Counted from the first letter of the stretch, positions 29,644 through 40,887 are shown. The stretch: 64,000 nt of DNA from a bacterium (GCA_029945725.1 JAQSDB010000002.1:558001-622000); one strand, 5' to 3'. Notes: a model not told the origin generated them from the letters alone. Program-made: numbers and translations.

Positions 29644-29901
29644 GAAAAAGCCTGTAATGGCGCGAGTGGAACAAGCCGTGGCGGCCTGCCCGACAAGGGC
29701 AACAGCAGTGGAAAGCGAGCCGCCAGTATAAGCCGGCTGGCCGGTCACGGGAACGTTACAAACCATCCCCAGATGCGCCCCGGACTTACAAATTCCTACT
29801 GTTCAGCGTTGCAGCCCCCCGCTACTTTTCTGCTTTCAAAAACCGGGATGCTTTTTTGCCCGGCATTTTTCCAGGCTTCGTCATGTCAGGAGACAAACAC
29901 C

Positions 29902-31338
29902 ATGATGTCAGCGTCACGTCCCATTGTGTTCAGGTTTATTGCGGTGCTCGGTTTTTTGCTGGCAGCCCCCGTGCGTGCAGAGCTGCCGGACTTTTCTCCG
30001 CTGGCCGAAGATGCCGGCCGTGCCGTGGTCAATATCAGCGCCTCGGCCAAGAGCAGCAAGCGCGCCGGGCAGCAGGATGTGCCGGAGATTTTCCGCAAGT
30101 TTTTTGGTGAAGACTTCAATTTTGCACCGGCGCCGCAGGAGCGGCAGTCGTTCGGCTCAGGCTTCATTATTTCGAAAGACGGGTATGTGCTGACCAATAA
30201 TCATGTGGTGCAGGGGGCCGACAAGGTCACGGTACGCCTGTCAGACCGTCGTGAAGTCGACGCTGAAGTGATTGGCAGCGATGAACGTTCCGACGTCGCC
30301 CTGCTCAAGATCGATGGCCATGATCTGCCGGTGCTGAAAATCGGTGATCCGGACAAACTGAAAGTCGGTGAATGGGTGCTGGCGATCGGTTCGCCCTTCG
30401 GTTTCGAGTACTCCGTCACCGCCGGCATCGTCAGTGCCAAGGCACGTACCCTGCCCAATGGCGAGTACGTGCCCTTCATCCAGACGGATGTGGCCATCAA
30501 TCCGGGCAACTCCGGCGGCCCCCTGCTCAACATGAAGGGCGAGGTGATCGGCATCAATTCGCAGATCTACAGTCGTTCGGGGGGCTTCATGGGGCTGTCT
30601 TTCGCCATTCCCATTGATGTGGCCATGGAGACGGTGGACCAGCTCAAGAGCAGCGGTCATGTCTCCCGCGGTTATCTCGGTGTGGTGATCCAGGATATCA
30701 GCCGTGATCTGGCCGATGCCTATGGCCTGTCACGTCCGGCAGGCGCGCTGGTGTCCAGGGTCATGCCGGGCACTCCGGCCGAGAAGGCCGGGCTGAAGGA
30801 GGGCGATGTCATTACCCAGTTCAATGGCCATGACATCAACCTGTCGGCCGAGCTCCCGCAGATGGTGGGGCGCGTCAAGGTCGGCAACAGTTATCCGCTG
30901 ACGGTCGTTCGCGACGGCCGTGCCCGTACCCTGAATTTTGAAGTGGCGGCCCTGCCGGACGACGAGGCCCCGGCCACCGCCACTGGCAAGGGCAAGACGG
31001 CCAGGCCGGACCTCAGCCGGCTTGGTATCAGCTCGATTCGCGATCTCACTGCCGAAGAGAAGGCGGCGCTCAAGATCGAGGCTGGCGTGGTGATCCTGCA
31101 GCTCGGCGAAGGTGCGGCCGCCGATGCCGGCTTGCGTGCCGGCGATGTCATCGTCAGCCTGCAGGGCAAGGCGGTCAGTACGGCCCGGGAGTTCATCGAG
31201 ACCGCCAAAAGCCTGCCGGCTGGCAAGGCCTTGCCGCTTGCCGTGAACCGCCGGGGGCAGCCGATCATTCTGGTGCTGCGTCTGGATGCCGTGCCGGACG
31301 AGCCGGCAAAGCCGGCCAGCCCGCCGAAAAAGAAGTAG
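29902..31338 (+). CDS. mucD: Periplasmic serine protease MucD/DegP-like
   Basis: Signal peptide; SGFIISKDGYVLTNNHVV, SDVALLKID, DVAINPGNSGGPLLN, two PDZ domains; the track start at 28411 is artefactual. Confidence 0.95.
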   Translation: MMSASRPIVFRFIAVLGFLLAAPVRAELPDFSPLAEDAGRAVVNISASAKSSKRAGQQDVPEIFRKFFGEDFNFAPAPQERQSFGSGFIISKDGYVLTNNHVVQGADKVTVRLSDRREVDAEVIGSDERSDVALLKIDGHDLPVLKIGDPDKLKVGEWVLAIGSPFGFEYSVTAGIVSAKARTLPNGEYVPFIQTDVAINPGNSGGPLLNMKGEVIGINSQIYSRSGGFMGLSFAIPIDVAMETVDQLKSSGHVSRGYLGVVIQDISRDLADAYGLSRPAGALVSRVMPGTPAEKAGLKEGDVITQFNGHDINLSAELPQMVGRVKVGNSYPLTVVRDGRARTLNFEVAALPDDEAPATATGKGKTARPDLSRLGISSIRDLTAEEKAALKIEAGVVILQLGEGAAADAGLRAGDVIVSLQGKAVSTAREFIETAKSLPAGKALPLAVNRRGQPIILVLRLDAVPDEPAKPASPPKKK

Positions 31339-31348
31339 CAGAAAAGCA

Positions 31349-31371
31349 GACGGGGGCAGCTCGCCCCCGTC
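31349..31371 (+). terminator. Terminator-like hairpin after mucD
   Basis: GACGGGGGC-AGCTC-GCCCCCGTC, weak T tract. Confidence 0.5.
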
Positions 31372-31455
31372 CTCTTCCCCGTCCTGTTCAGGTAGAATCC
31401 GCGCCTTCATCACCGCCCTTGTTCCCTCCTTCTGCGCTTTATTCCTGGTAGCCCC

Positions 31456-33258
31456 GTGACTGACATCAAGCATATTCGCAATTTCTCCATCATCGCCCAT
31501 ATCGATCATGGCAAGTCCACGCTGGCCGACCGCTTTATCCAGATTTGCGGCGGGCTGGAAGCGCGCGAGATGCAGGCCCAGGTGCTGGATTCCATGGACC
31601 TCGAACGTGAGCGCGGCATCACCATCAAGGCGCATTCGGTCACGCTCTATCACACCTCGACCAAGGACGGTCAGCGTTACCAGCTGAACTTTATTGATAC
31701 GCCCGGCCACGTCGACTTTTCCTACGAGGTCTCGCGCTCGCTCGCAGCCTGTGAAGGAGCGCTGCTGGTGGTCGATGCGGCGCAAGGCGTTGAGGCGCAA
31801 TCCGTTGCCAACTGCTACACCGCGCTGGAGCAGGGCCTCGAAGTGATGCCGGTGCTGAACAAGATCGATTTGCCGCAGGCGAACCCGGAAGCCGTGTGCC
31901 AGGAAATCGAGGAAGTGATCGGCGTGGAAGCGACTGATGCCTGCCAGGTGTCGGCCAAGACCGGTTTTGGCGTGCCCGAACTGCTGGATGCACTGATCGA
32001 ACGCATTCCCGGCCCGGTCGGTGAGCGCGAAGCGCCGCTGCAGGCGCTGATCATCGACTCCTGGTTTGATAATTATCTGGGCGTGGTATCGCTGGTGCGC
32101 ATCAAGAACGGTCGCGTCAAAAAAGGCGACAAGATTCTGGTGAAGAGCACGGGGCAGGCACATCTGGTCACCAGCGTCGGTGTCTTCAATCCCAAGCATC
32201 AGGAAACCGGTCTGCTGGAAGCCGGCGAAGTGGGTTTTGTGATCGCCGGCATCAAGGATATTTTTGGCGCTCCCGTGGGCGACACACTGACGCTGTCGGC
32301 CACGCCCAATGTCGACATGCTGCCCGGTTTCAAAAAATCAAAACCGCAGGTCTATGCCGGCCTGTTTCCGATTTCCTCGGAAGACTACGAGCCTTTCCGC
32401 GAGGCGTTGTCCAAGCTCAAGCTCAATGACTCCTCGCTGTTTTATGAGCCGGAATCCTCGGATGCGCTGGGCTTCGGTTTCCGTTGCGGCTTTCTCGGCA
32501 TGCTGCACATGGAAATCGTGCAGGAGCGTCTGGAGCGTGAATACAATCTGGACCTGCTGACTACGGCACCGACCGTGATTTACGAGATCGTCACGCGTAC
32601 CGGTGAGACCCGGTATGTGGACAATCCCTCCCGCCTGCCGGATATCGGCTCGGTGGAAGAGTTCCGCGAGCCGATTGCCGAGTGCCATATCCTGGTGCCG
32701 CCGGAGTATCTGGGCGATGTCATCAAGCTGGCGCAGGACCGGCGTGGCGTGCAGAAAAACATGCTCTTTCACGGCAAGCAGGTGGCGGTGACCTATGACA
32801 TTCCCATGGGGGAGGTGGTGCTGGACTTCTTTGACCGCCTGAAGTCGGTGTCACGCGGTTATGCCTCGCTGGATTATGCTTTCAGTCGTTTTGAGGCCGC
32901 CAAGCTGGTGCGGGTGGACATCCTGATCAATGGCGAGCGCGTCGATGCGCTCGCCATGATCTGTCATGTCGACAACGCGCGTTATCGTGGCAATGCCATT
33001 ACGGAAAAAATGAAGGAACTGATTCCGCGCCAGATGTTTGACGTGGCCATACAGGCCGCCATCGGCAGTCAGGTGATTGCCCGCCAGACGGTGAAGGCCA
33101 TGCGCAAGGACGTGTTGGCCAAGTGTTATGGCGGTGACGTCAGTCGTAAACGCAAGCTGCTCGACAAGCAGAAAGAAGGCAAGAAGCGCATGAAAACAGT
33201 AGGCCGCGTGGAAATTCCGCAGGAAGCCTTCCTGGCCGTACTCAAGGTCGACAAGTAA
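31456..33258 (+). CDS. lepA: Elongation factor 4 (LepA)
   Basis: 600 aa; [52 protein letters not shown]. Confidence 0.98.
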   Translation: MTDIKHIRNFSIIAHIDHGKSTLADRFIQICGGLEAREMQAQVLDSMDLERERGITIKAHSVTLYHTSTKDGQRYQLNFIDTPGHVDFSYEVSRSLAACEGALLVVDAAQGVEAQSVANCYTALEQGLEVMPVLNKIDLPQANPEAVCQEIEEVIGVEATDACQVSAKTGFGVPELLDALIERIPGPVGEREAPLQALIIDSWFDNYLGVVSLVRIKNGRVKKGDKILVKSTGQAHLVTSVGVFNPKHQETGLLEAGEVGFVIAGIKDIFGAPVGDTLTLSATPNVDMLPGFKKSKPQVYAGLFPISSEDYEPFREALSKLKLNDSSLFYEPESSDALGFGFRCGFLGMLHMEIVQERLEREYNLDLLTTAPTVIYEIVTRTGETRYVDNPSRLPDIGSVEEFREPIAECHILVPPEYLGDVIKLAQDRRGVQKNMLFHGKQVAVTYDIPMGEVVLDFFDRLKSVSRGYASLDYAFSRFEAAKLVRVDILINGERVDALAMICHVDNARYRGNAITEKMKELIPRQMFDVAIQAAIGSQVIARQTVKAMRKDVLAKCYGGDVSRKRKLLDKQKEGKKRMKTVGRVEIPQEAFLAVLKVDK

Positions 33259-33285
33259 TTACGGGCACAGGCTCGCGAGGATTTT

Positions 33286-34125
33286 ATGGATCTGGATTTT
33301 GCATTGATACTGACCGTGGCCGTGGCGATTGCCGGTGCCATCTGGGGCGCTGACATCCTCCTGCTCAAGTCCGGCCGCCAGCGCCGTGCGGATGCGGCCG
33401 TAAAGAAACTGCAGCAGGAAAGCCACGATCCCCTGGCGTCCGAGGTGGTTGAAAATGTCACGGCACAGGAGATGCGCGAGTCGGTGCTGGTCGAGTATGC
33501 GCACTCCTTTTTTCCTGTGCTCTTTGTGGTGTGGGTGCTGCGCTCGTTCATGTTTGAACCGTTTACCATTCCTTCCGGTTCCATGCTCCCGACCCTGCAG
33601 GTCGGCGACTACATTCTGGTGAACAAGTTTGCCTATGGCCTGCGCCTGCCGGTGCTGGGGCTCGAGCTGGTTCCGGTAGGAAAGCCGCAGCATGGAGATG
33701 TGATGGTATTCAAATATCCGGAAGACCCGCGGGTGAACTTCATCAAGCGGGTGGTGGGTACTCCTGGAGATCATGTGCGTATTCGCGACGGCAAGGTGTT
33801 TGTGAATGACGTAGCGCTTTCGCAGCAGCAGGAGGCTTTTCCTGAAGCGGAGTCATGGGAGCTTTATTTCCGGGAAAAGACAGCCGCTACGGATCATCTC
33901 ATTCGTCATGAGGAGGGGCGTGAAAATGCCAGTCCGCAAGGCGAGTGGGTGGTACCGGCGGCCAGTTATTTCATGATGGGCGACAATCGCGACAACAGCC
34001 GGGACAGCCGTTACTGGGGTTTTGTCCCCGACCGCCTGATTGTCGGCAAGGCCTCGTATGTCTGGATGCACAAGGAGCCGGGCCTGCATTTGCCGAGTTT
34101 TGGGCGTGATGGTAAGGTGCATTGA
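33286..34125 (+). CDS. lepB: Signal peptidase I
   Basis: RSFMFEPFTIPSGSMLPTLQVGDYILVNKFAYGLRLP; FMMGDNRDNSRDSRYWGFVP. Confidence 0.97.
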   Translation: MDLDFALILTVAVAIAGAIWGADILLLKSGRQRRADAAVKKLQQESHDPLASEVVENVTAQEMRESVLVEYAHSFFPVLFVVWVLRSFMFEPFTIPSGSMLPTLQVGDYILVNKFAYGLRLPVLGLELVPVGKPQHGDVMVFKYPEDPRVNFIKRVVGTPGDHVRIRDGKVFVNDVALSQQQEAFPEAESWELYFREKTAATDHLIRHEEGRENASPQGEWVVPAASYFMMGDNRDNSRDSRYWGFVPDRLIVGKASYVWMHKEPGLHLPSFGRDGKVH

Positions 34126-34172
34126 GCCCGTATTTGTGCGGGCATAACAAGAACAATCAAGAGGTAATGGTC

Positions 34173-34547
34173 ATGCAGCGTCGACAGCAGCTCGGCATGT
34201 CTTATATGGGCGTTCTGCTTTTTGTGACGATTTTTGGCGGTATTATCAAGGTTGCCGCCGTGGTCGGTGGCCCCTATTACGACAACTATTCCATCAACAA
34301 GATTATCGACTCCCTGTTTCGGGATGGTCGTGCCGACAGCATTGAAGATTTCAAGCGCGGTCTTTCCGATCGTTTTACGATTAACAATATTCGTGACAAA
34401 ACTCCCGAAGACTTCAAGTACACCTTCGCTGATAAAAAGCTGACGGTTGAAGTCGACTATGAAGTGCGCAAGCCCTTTATAGGCAATCTGGACGTTGTCA
34501 TGCATTTCAAGCAGATACATGGCAGTGAGCTCAAAAACGACTACTAA
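34173..34547 (+). CDS. DUF4845 domain protein
   Basis: RRQQLGMSYMGVLLFVTIFGGIIKVAAVVGGPYYDNYSINKII; between lepB and rnc. Confidence 0.85.
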   Translation: MQRRQQLGMSYMGVLLFVTIFGGIIKVAAVVGGPYYDNYSINKIIDSLFRDGRADSIEDFKRGLSDRFTINNIRDKTPEDFKYTFADKKLTVEVDYEVRKPFIGNLDVVMHFKQIHGSELKNDY

Positions 34548-35238
34548 TGACAAGACCTGGCGCCTGCTGGAGGCGCTGGGTTACCAGTTTCGTGACCCTG
34601 TTTGGCTGGACCTCGCCCTGACTCATCGCAGCGTCAGTGGTGCCCGCAATAATGAGCGCCTTGAATTTCTGGGTGACTCCATTCTCAACTTCGTGGTGGC
34701 TGATTTTCTCTATCAGCACTTTCCTGCAGAAAACGAGGGAAGGCTGTCGCGTTTGCGTGCGCGGCTGGTCAAGCAGGAAACCCTGGCAGACGTCGCTCGT
34801 GACCTTCAGCTGGGGGATTATCTGAAGCTGGGTGCCGGCGAGCTCAAGAGTGGCGGCTTTCGCCGGGAATCCATTCTGGCAGATACTGTGGAAGCCGTTC
34901 TCGGTGCCATCTATCGTGATTGCCAGGACATGCATCTGTGCTCCGGGCTGGTTCAGGCCTGGTTTGGCGAGCGCCTCTCCGGCGTCGGGCGGGAGACGGT
35001 ACTCAAGGACTCCAAGAGCCGTTTACAGGAGTTCTTGCAGGGACGCCGCCTTGGGCTGCCGGTTTACACCGTTGTCAGCATTCAGGGTGAGGCACACAAT
35101 CAGTTTTTTCATGTGAGTTGCGAAGTGCCAGGTCTGGCCGAGACGACGCAGGGGCGTGGTGTCAGCCGCCGTTATGCGGAACAGGAAGCAGCGGCGCAGG
35201 CTCTTTTGCAATTGGGTATCCGGGACAGTGATGACTAA
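34519..35238 (+). CDS. rnc: Ribonuclease III
   Basis: [33 protein letters not shown]-terminal dsRBD. Confidence 0.97.
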   Translation: MAVSSKTTTNDKTWRLLEALGYQFRDPVWLDLALTHRSVSGARNNERLEFLGDSILNFVVADFLYQHFPAENEGRLSRLRARLVKQETLADVARDLQLGDYLKLGAGELKSGGFRRESILADTVEAVLGAIYRDCQDMHLCSGLVQAWFGERLSGVGRETVLKDSKSRLQEFLQGRRLGLPVYTVVSIQGEAHNQFFHVSCEVPGLAETTQGRGVSRRYAEQEAAAQALLQLGIRDSDD

Positions 35239-36172
35239 CGACAATCTGATTAACCAGTTCTTTGGAAAAACGGCCGATTCTCCGGCCGATTTTCGTTGTG
35301 GCTATGTGGCCATTGTGGGGCGACCCAATGTCGGCAAGTCGACATTGCTCAATCATATTCTCGGGCAGAAGCTCAGCATTACTTCCCGCAAACCGCAGAC
35401 CACGCGTCACCGCATTCTCGGTATTGTGACCAGGAACAGTACCCAAACCATTTATGTCGATACCCCGGGCATTCACGGGGAAGAGCGCAAGGCGATTAAT
35501 CGCTACATGAACCGCGCGGCGACGGCGGCACTGCGCGATGTGGATCTGGTGCTGTTTGTGGTTGACGGCATGAAGTGGACGCCGGACGACGAGCTGGTGA
35601 TGCAGAAGATAAAGGCGGTTTCCGTCCCGGTCCTGCTGGTCATCAACAAGGTGGACGAGATTGCAGACAAGGAAGTATTGCTGCCGCGTATCGAGGAGCT
35701 GACCAAGCGGTATGGTTTTGCCGAGGTCGTGCCGGTGTCGGCGCTGGGTGGCCATAATGTCAGCCAGTTGCAGGAGATTGTGGCGAAGCGCCTGCCGGTA
35801 TCGCCGCCGTTTTTTCGTGAAGACCAGATTACCGATCGCTCGCCACGCTTTCTGGCCGCAGAGATTGTGCGTGAAAAGGTCATGCGCCAGCTGGGTGACG
35901 AGGTGCCTTATGAGCTCACGGTGGAAATCGAGGAGTTCAAGCAGGAAGGCAAGCTCAAGCGCATCAGCGCCCTGATTCTGGTCGAGCGTGATGGCCAGAA
36001 GGCCATTGTGATTGGCGATGGCGGTCAGCGTCTCAAGCGCATTGGCACCGATGCCCGCCTGTCCATGGAAAAGTTTTTCGGTGGCAAGGTGATGCTGTCA
36101 CTGTGGGTGAAAGTGAAGGGCGGCTGGTCGGATGACGAACGCGCCCTCAAGAGCCTGGGTTACGACGACTGA
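35231..36172 (+). CDS. era: GTPase Era
   Basis: [43 protein letters not shown]-terminal KH domain. Confidence 0.98.
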   Translation: MTNDNLINQFFGKTADSPADFRCGYVAIVGRPNVGKSTLLNHILGQKLSITSRKPQTTRHRILGIVTRNSTQTIYVDTPGIHGEERKAINRYMNRAATAALRDVDLVLFVVDGMKWTPDDELVMQKIKAVSVPVLLVINKVDEIADKEVLLPRIEELTKRYGFAEVVPVSALGGHNVSQLQEIVAKRLPVSPPFFREDQITDRSPRFLAAEIVREKVMRQLGDEVPYELTVEIEEFKQEGKLKRISALILVERDGQKAIVIGDGGQRLKRIGTDARLSMEKFFGGKVMLSLWVKVKGGWSDDERALKSLGYDD

Positions 36173-36190
36173 GTCCCAGAGGGCGCCTGA

Positions 36191-36874
36191 ATGTCCGCCA
36201 TGCTGCATGCTTTTTTCCTGCATACGCGGCCCTATCGTGAAACCAGCCTTCTGGTCGATGTATTTACCGCCGAATCAGGCCGGATGTCTGCGGTCATGCG
36301 AGGCGGGCGCCGGGTAAAAGGTGGTGGTGCGCAGCTGTTTCAGCCGCTGGTGATCGAGATCGCGGGCGTGACTGAACTTAAAACCATACGCCGGGCCGAG
36401 ATGGCGGGTATGGCGCTGATGCTGAAGGGGACCGCGCTGTTCAGTGCGTTCTATCTCAATGAAATCCTGATCCGCCTGCTGCCTCGGGAGGAGCCACAGC
36501 AGGCCTTGTTTGTGGCCTATGCGGATGCGCTGGGGCAGCTGGCGGAAAATGCCGATCCGGCCGCACTCTTGCGCACGTTTGAGTGCGGTTTGCTGGATAG
36601 TCTCGGCTATGGCATCGATTTCATGCATGACAGTGATAGTGGCGAGACTGTTTCGGCGTCTTGCGGCTATGACTTTCATCCGGAGCGCGGCTTCACCCGT
36701 TCGCGTGGTCTGCATGCCGTCAGTGGTGCGGTGTTGCAGCTGCTGGCGGCGGGGAATTTTGCCGAACCTGCTGCCGCTTTGGCAGCAAAACGAATTAACC
36801 GTCTGGCGCTGGCCCGATTGCTGGGTAACAAGCCATTGAAAAGCCGCGAGCTTTTTCTCGCGCTGCGGGAGTGA
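36191..36874 (+). CDS. recO: DNA repair protein RecO
   Basis: [35 protein letters not shown]; position after era. Confidence 0.94.
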   Translation: MSAMLHAFFLHTRPYRETSLLVDVFTAESGRMSAVMRGGRRVKGGGAQLFQPLVIEIAGVTELKTIRRAEMAGMALMLKGTALFSAFYLNEILIRLLPREEPQQALFVAYADALGQLAENADPAALLRTFECGLLDSLGYGIDFMHDSDSGETVSASCGYDFHPERGFTRSRGLHAVSGAVLQLLAAGNFAEPAAALAAKRINRLALARLLGNKPLKSRELFLALRE

Positions 36875-36876
36875 AG

Positions 36877-37638
36877 ATGATGAGTCCGATTCTGCTGGGT
36901 GTGAATATTGATCATGTCGCGACGTTGCGCCAGGCGCGTGGTACGCGCTATCCCGATCCGGTACAGGCAGCCATTGTGGCCGAAGAGGCCGGCGCCGATG
37001 GCATTACCCTGCATCTGCGCGAAGACCGCCGGCATATCCAGGAGCGGGATGTACGACTGATTGCCGGTGTCCTGCAGACAAGGATGAACTTCGAGTGTGC
37101 CGTGACAGAAGAAATGCTGTGCTTTGCCGAGGAAATCCGGCCAGCCCATGTTTGTCTGGTGCCGGAAAAGCGCGAGGAGCTGACGACCGAGGGCGGGCTG
37201 GATGTGCTGGGGCAGTTTGAAAAGGTGCAGGCTGCCTGCCAGCGCCTGGGACGGCTTGGCATCGATGTTTCGCTGTTTATTGATCCTGATGAACGGCAAA
37301 TTGATGCATCGGCGAGGGCCGGCGCCCCGACCATAGAAATACATACCGGAGCCTATGCCGAGGCACATTCCGCGCAGACGCAAGATCAGGAGTTCCTGCG
37401 TATAAAGGCGGCTGTGGATTATGCGGCAGGACGCCTGGTGGTGAATGCAGGTCATGGCCTGCATTACCACAATGTGCAGCGTATCGCTGCCCTGACGGCG
37501 ATTCATGAGTTGAATATTGGCCATGCCATCATGGCTCGCGCCATTTTTTCAGGTCTGGCGACGGCAGTGTGTGACATGAAGTCCATCATGCAGCAGTCAC
37601 GGCAGGAAGCTCTTCTGGCGGGGTTAACGTTACGCTGA
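36877..37638 (+). CDS. pdxJ: Pyridoxine 5'-phosphate synthase
   Basis: [55 protein letters not shown]. Confidence 0.98.
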   Translation: MMSPILLGVNIDHVATLRQARGTRYPDPVQAAIVAEEAGADGITLHLREDRRHIQERDVRLIAGVLQTRMNFECAVTEEMLCFAEEIRPAHVCLVPEKREELTTEGGLDVLGQFEKVQAACQRLGRLGIDVSLFIDPDERQIDASARAGAPTIEIHTGAYAEAHSAQTQDQEFLRIKAAVDYAAGRLVVNAGHGLHYHNVQRIAALTAIHELNIGHAIMARAIFSGLATAVCDMKSIMQQSRQEALLAGLTLR

Positions 37639-37650
37639 TGCTTTGCAAAT

Positions 37651-37680
37651 AAAAAACGCCGGCAACAGCCGGCGTTTTTT
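37651..37680. terminator. Bidirectional terminator after pdxJ
   Basis: AAAAAACGCCGGC-AACA-GCCGGCGTTTTTT. Confidence 0.9.
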
Positions 37681-37708
37681 ATTCTTGTCTTTATTCCGTT
37701 TTTTTACT

Positions 37709-38542
37709 TCAGGGGCGAAATCTTTTCATCAGGGGGCTGCCGCTTGCCCAGCCCAGCAGACCCGGTGTAAAGCGTTTGGCTCCATACATCAGCCAGGCCT
37801 CGGGACTTACCGGAGTCACGGCGCGATTGTGCTCGATGGCTCCGATGATGGCATCTGCCACCAGTTCAGGCCCGTAATTGCGCCGGCGATAAAGCGCGGC
37901 AATTTTTTCCTGAGCGTCGCCGGTAGCGCCGTGCATGCGTCCGGTGGATACAATGTTGGTGTTGATGATGCCGGGGCAGATCGCACTGACGCCAATGCCG
38001 TGTCCGGACATTTCTGCGCGCAGTGATTCGCTCAGACCCATCACGGCATGCTTGCTCGCCGAGTAAGCCGTCATGTCGGGAGCCGCATAATAACCGGCAG
38101 CAGAGGCCAGGTTCACGATATGGCCACGACCCTGCAAAACCATGGCAGGCGCAAACAGTTTGCAGCCGTGCACGACACCCATGAGATTGATGCCGATAAC
38201 CCACTGCCAGTCAGAAATCGGGGTGCTCAGGAAATCCCCCCCCAGTCCGACGCCGGCATTATTCACCAGAATATCCAGCGCGGTGTGTGTCTTGTGAACT
38301 TTTTCTGACAGTGCCTGCATATCGTCCCAGTCGGAAACATCTACCGTATGGGACTCGACAAAAGCACCCCGTTCCCGTGCCAGCACGGCAGTCTGTGCCA
38401 CGGCATCGGTATTGAGATCACAGAGAATCAGTCTGGTTTCGTACCCGGCCAGCTGAAGTGCGGTAGCACGGCCGATGCCACTGCCGGCGCCTGTAATCAG
38501 AATGGTCTTGCCGGTAAAGAATTTTTTACGTGACCTGCTCAT
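37709..38542 (-). CDS. Short-chain dehydrogenase/reductase
   Basis: KTILITGAGSGIGRATALQLAGYETRLILCDLN; NNAGVG; YSASKHAVMGLSESLR. Confidence 0.93.
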   Translation of the reverse strand: MSRSRKKFFTGKTILITGAGSGIGRATALQLAGYETRLILCDLNTDAVAQTAVLARERGAFVESHTVDVSDWDDMQALSEKVHKTHTALDILVNNAGVGLGGDFLSTPISDWQWVIGINLMGVVHGCKLFAPAMVLQGRGHIVNLASAAGYYAAPDMTAYSASKHAVMGLSESLRAEMSGHGIGVSAICPGIINTNIVSTGRMHGATGDAQEKIAALYRRRNYGPELVADAIIGAIEHNRAVTPVSPEAWLMYGAKRFTPGLLGWASGSPLMKRFRP

Positions 38543-38591
38543 GGTGGATATCCGTCCGGTTGATTTTTTTATCGTTGTTTTTGTACGGTGT

Positions 38592-39305
38592 TCAGGGCTG
38601 TAACTCAATGCTGCCCGATACATTGACGACCAGGCGGGTTTCTCCGCCAGCCAGATCCTGCGCTGGTGCAGATTCGGCATCGGCTGCTTTCATGGCGCGC
38701 ATTACCGGCATGTAAGGAACGGGGCCGCCGGCAGAGCCCAGACTCATTTGCACGAGCTTGTAGCTTTTGGCGGCCCAGGCACTGCGAATGGCTTCAGCCC
38801 GTGTCTTGAACGCAGCAATGGCTTCGGCGGTCAGCTCATTTTCAGTTTTATTGCGCGTGTCTGCTGAAACCACAAAGCTGATGCCATTCATTTGCAGTTT
38901 TTCCTGCAGCCGGCTGATGAGCTCGCCTGCGGCCTTGAAGTCCCGGGATTCGAGGCGAATCTCGGCGTGCCCACGCCAGCTTTCCAGTTTGCTCGACGAG
39001 GTCAGCGTACTACTGCCATAAACCGGCCACGTATTCTGGTTGCCCGACGTGGCTTTCACGGCTGGATAGGCTGCCGCTTTTTTCATGGCATCGTTGATGG
39101 TCTGTGTAATCTGTTGTGCCAGCCTGCCGGCATCTTTGTCGTTGAGTTCAACACTGAGGGTGGCGTTCATCTGGTCATTGGCAATGCTCCGCGCTACTTC
39201 CGTGGAGAAGTCCACGCGCTGATATGTCAGCGGCGTCTCTGCGCTGGCGAAGGCAGGCAGTGCAAGAAAGAGTAGCGCTGAGGGGATCAGCCAGAAATGT
39301 GACAT
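38592..39305 (-). CDS. SIMPL (DUF541) domain periplasmic protein
   Basis: Signal peptide, TYQRVDFSTEVARSIANDQMNATLSVELNDKDAGRLAQQI..; helical/beta SIMPL-like pattern. Confidence 0.75.
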   Translation of the reverse strand: MSHFWLIPSALLFLALPAFASAETPLTYQRVDFSTEVARSIANDQMNATLSVELNDKDAGRLAQQITQTINDAMKKAAAYPAVKATSGNQNTWPVYGSSTLTSSSKLESWRGHAEIRLESRDFKAAGELISRLQEKLQMNGISFVVSADTRNKTENELTAEAIAAFKTRAEAIRSAWAAKSYKLVQMSLGSAGGPVPYMPVMRAMKAADAESAPAQDLAGGETRLVVNVSGSIELQP

Positions 39306-39406
39306 GGTGAGTTCTCCTTTTGAGTGCAGGCAGTCTGTTGTGTGGATCACGAAAATTGCGGCAATAATGCCTGGGTGTAGTCCGGACAGGCTGGAGTAGC
39401 TGACAA

Positions 39407-40807
39407 TCAGTGTGCCGCCATGCCGGATGAGCGCCGTAAGCGGCTTTTACGCGTGCCTGGTTTTTTTGATGGTTGTTTAAGGTATCTGGCGATAAAAGCA
39501 AAGGCACAGAGCAGGGTCAGCAGCGCTGCATTCGCGGGAATATGAAGATTGAAGTCAACGCTTGAATGGATCAGGAGGCTGATCAAGCCCATCATGGCGG
39601 CAAAGCCCATGCCTCGCAGTAGTGCGTTACTTCTCGTACGTTGAGCCTGTACGGCCGTCAATAACGTGCAGGCTGCAATGGCGGCAAACAGGCTGCCGCC
39701 AATGACGCCGTACTCGCCAAGAATTTGCAGGTAGTCATTGTGGGCGAAATTGAAAAAACCGACGACGTCATGTGACCGGTAACGGGGAAACATGCTGATG
39801 AAGCTGCCGGCGCCGCTCCCGGTCAGCCAGTGCTCCTGAAACCAGACCCAGGCATCGGCATTGATGTTGAGACGAACTTCGTTGTTCATCTGCGTTTGCT
39901 GAATGCGCGCAGCCAGTTTGTCGAGGCCAAACCAGGCGCTGATAATAAAGACATCAATCAGGATCATGCTGCCAAACAGCATCACCATGGATTGTGATGT
40001 TTGACGGTACAAGAGATAGCCAATGCCGGCAGTAATGCCCATGCTGGCAAAGAAAGCAGAATTGCCCATGCGTGAGTGTGACATCACCAGCGCAATCACC
40101 AGCGCCACCAGAAAAAGTCTCAGTCGGGTTTTTTCACCCAGCAGGGCGCGTAACAGCTCACGACTGCGTTCGCGCCAGGTAGTATCGCCACGGCTTTCCT
40201 TGAAGCTGGCAATCAGCAGTCCTACGCCCACCGCAAGACACATTTCGATATAGCCGGCAAAGTGGTTGCGGTTCACAAAGGTGCCAGCGGCATCGCCCTG
40301 ATACTGGCCGGGTGGTCGAATTCGAAGAATGTCAAAGTCACTGCCACCCAGTACGGTCAAAACGGCGTAGCTGGCCTCGAAGAGGCCGCTGGCGAGAATC
40401 ACCATGGCCAGCAAGCGCAACCGCTCCCGGGTATCAACCAGTTGCAGGCTGATGGTGAACAGCAGGGCATAACCAAGACTTTTTTGCAGCTTGAACAGGG
40501 TGGCATTGGGGTCAAGGCTGGCAGAGTGCCAGTCAGGAGACAGAAGGGGCAGTAGCTGCAAGAAGCTCCACAGCGGGATGGCAAAAAACAGGGCAATGGC
40601 CGGCCAGGATTTTTTCAGGGCCATGCTGGGCTGCAGACGCTGCCGGGCCAGCAGCCAGCACAGGCCGGCAGCGATGAGACCGGTGAGCACTTGCAGGATG
40701 GCACTCGACCAGATGCGATTACTTCCCAGCGGGATAGGTGCCCAGAAGACAAGGGCACACAGCCCGAGGAAGAGTCGGTGATCAGGCTGGCGAGTGAGTG
40801 TGTTCAT
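39407..40807 (-). CDS. O-antigen ligase/polymerase-like polytopic membrane protein (Wzy_C-type)
   Basis: 466 aa, multi-TM; GTFVNRNHFAGYIEM and FNFAHNDYLQILGEYGVIGG typical of O-antigen ligase-like proteins. Confidence 0.88.
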   Translation of the reverse strand: MNTLTRQPDHRLFLGLCALVFWAPIPLGSNRIWSSAILQVLTGLIAAGLCWLLARQRLQPSMALKKSWPAIALFFAIPLWSFLQLLPLLSPDWHSASLDPNATLFKLQKSLGYALLFTISLQLVDTRERLRLLAMVILASGLFEASYAVLTVLGGSDFDILRIRPPGQYQGDAAGTFVNRNHFAGYIEMCLAVGVGLLIASFKESRGDTTWRERSRELLRALLGEKTRLRLFLVALVIALVMSHSRMGNSAFFASMGITAGIGYLLYRQTSQSMVMLFGSMILIDVFIISAWFGLDKLAARIQQTQMNNEVRLNINADAWVWFQEHWLTGSGAGSFISMFPRYRSHDVVGFFNFAHNDYLQILGEYGVIGGSLFAAIAACTLLTAVQAQRTRSNALLRGMGFAAMMGLISLLIHSSVDFNLHIPANAALLTLLCAFAFIARYLKQPSKKPGTRKSRLRRSSGMAAH

Positions 40808-40839
40808 CTGCGAGAGTCGATGGACGAGAGATCAGAAAC

Positions 40840-40870
40840 GCGAAGGGCCAGACATTATCTGGCCCTTCGC
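40840..40870 (-). terminator. Terminator hairpin downstream of the helical-repeat gene
   Basis: GCGAAGGGCCAGA-CATTA-TCTGGCCCTTCGC 13-bp perfect stem; weak T tract on minus strand. Confidence 0.55.
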
Positions 40871-40887
40871 ACTAGGTTCTCTGGAGA

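Noticed and set aside
28411-29901. N-terminal 490 aa of the 975-aa plus-strand ORF
   Set aside because: Antisense to well-supported nadB; a signal peptide and MucD start with good context lie at 29902
30730-32199. 489-aa minus-strand ORF
   Set aside because: Antisense to mucD and lepA, His/Arg/Gln-rich low-plausibility protein
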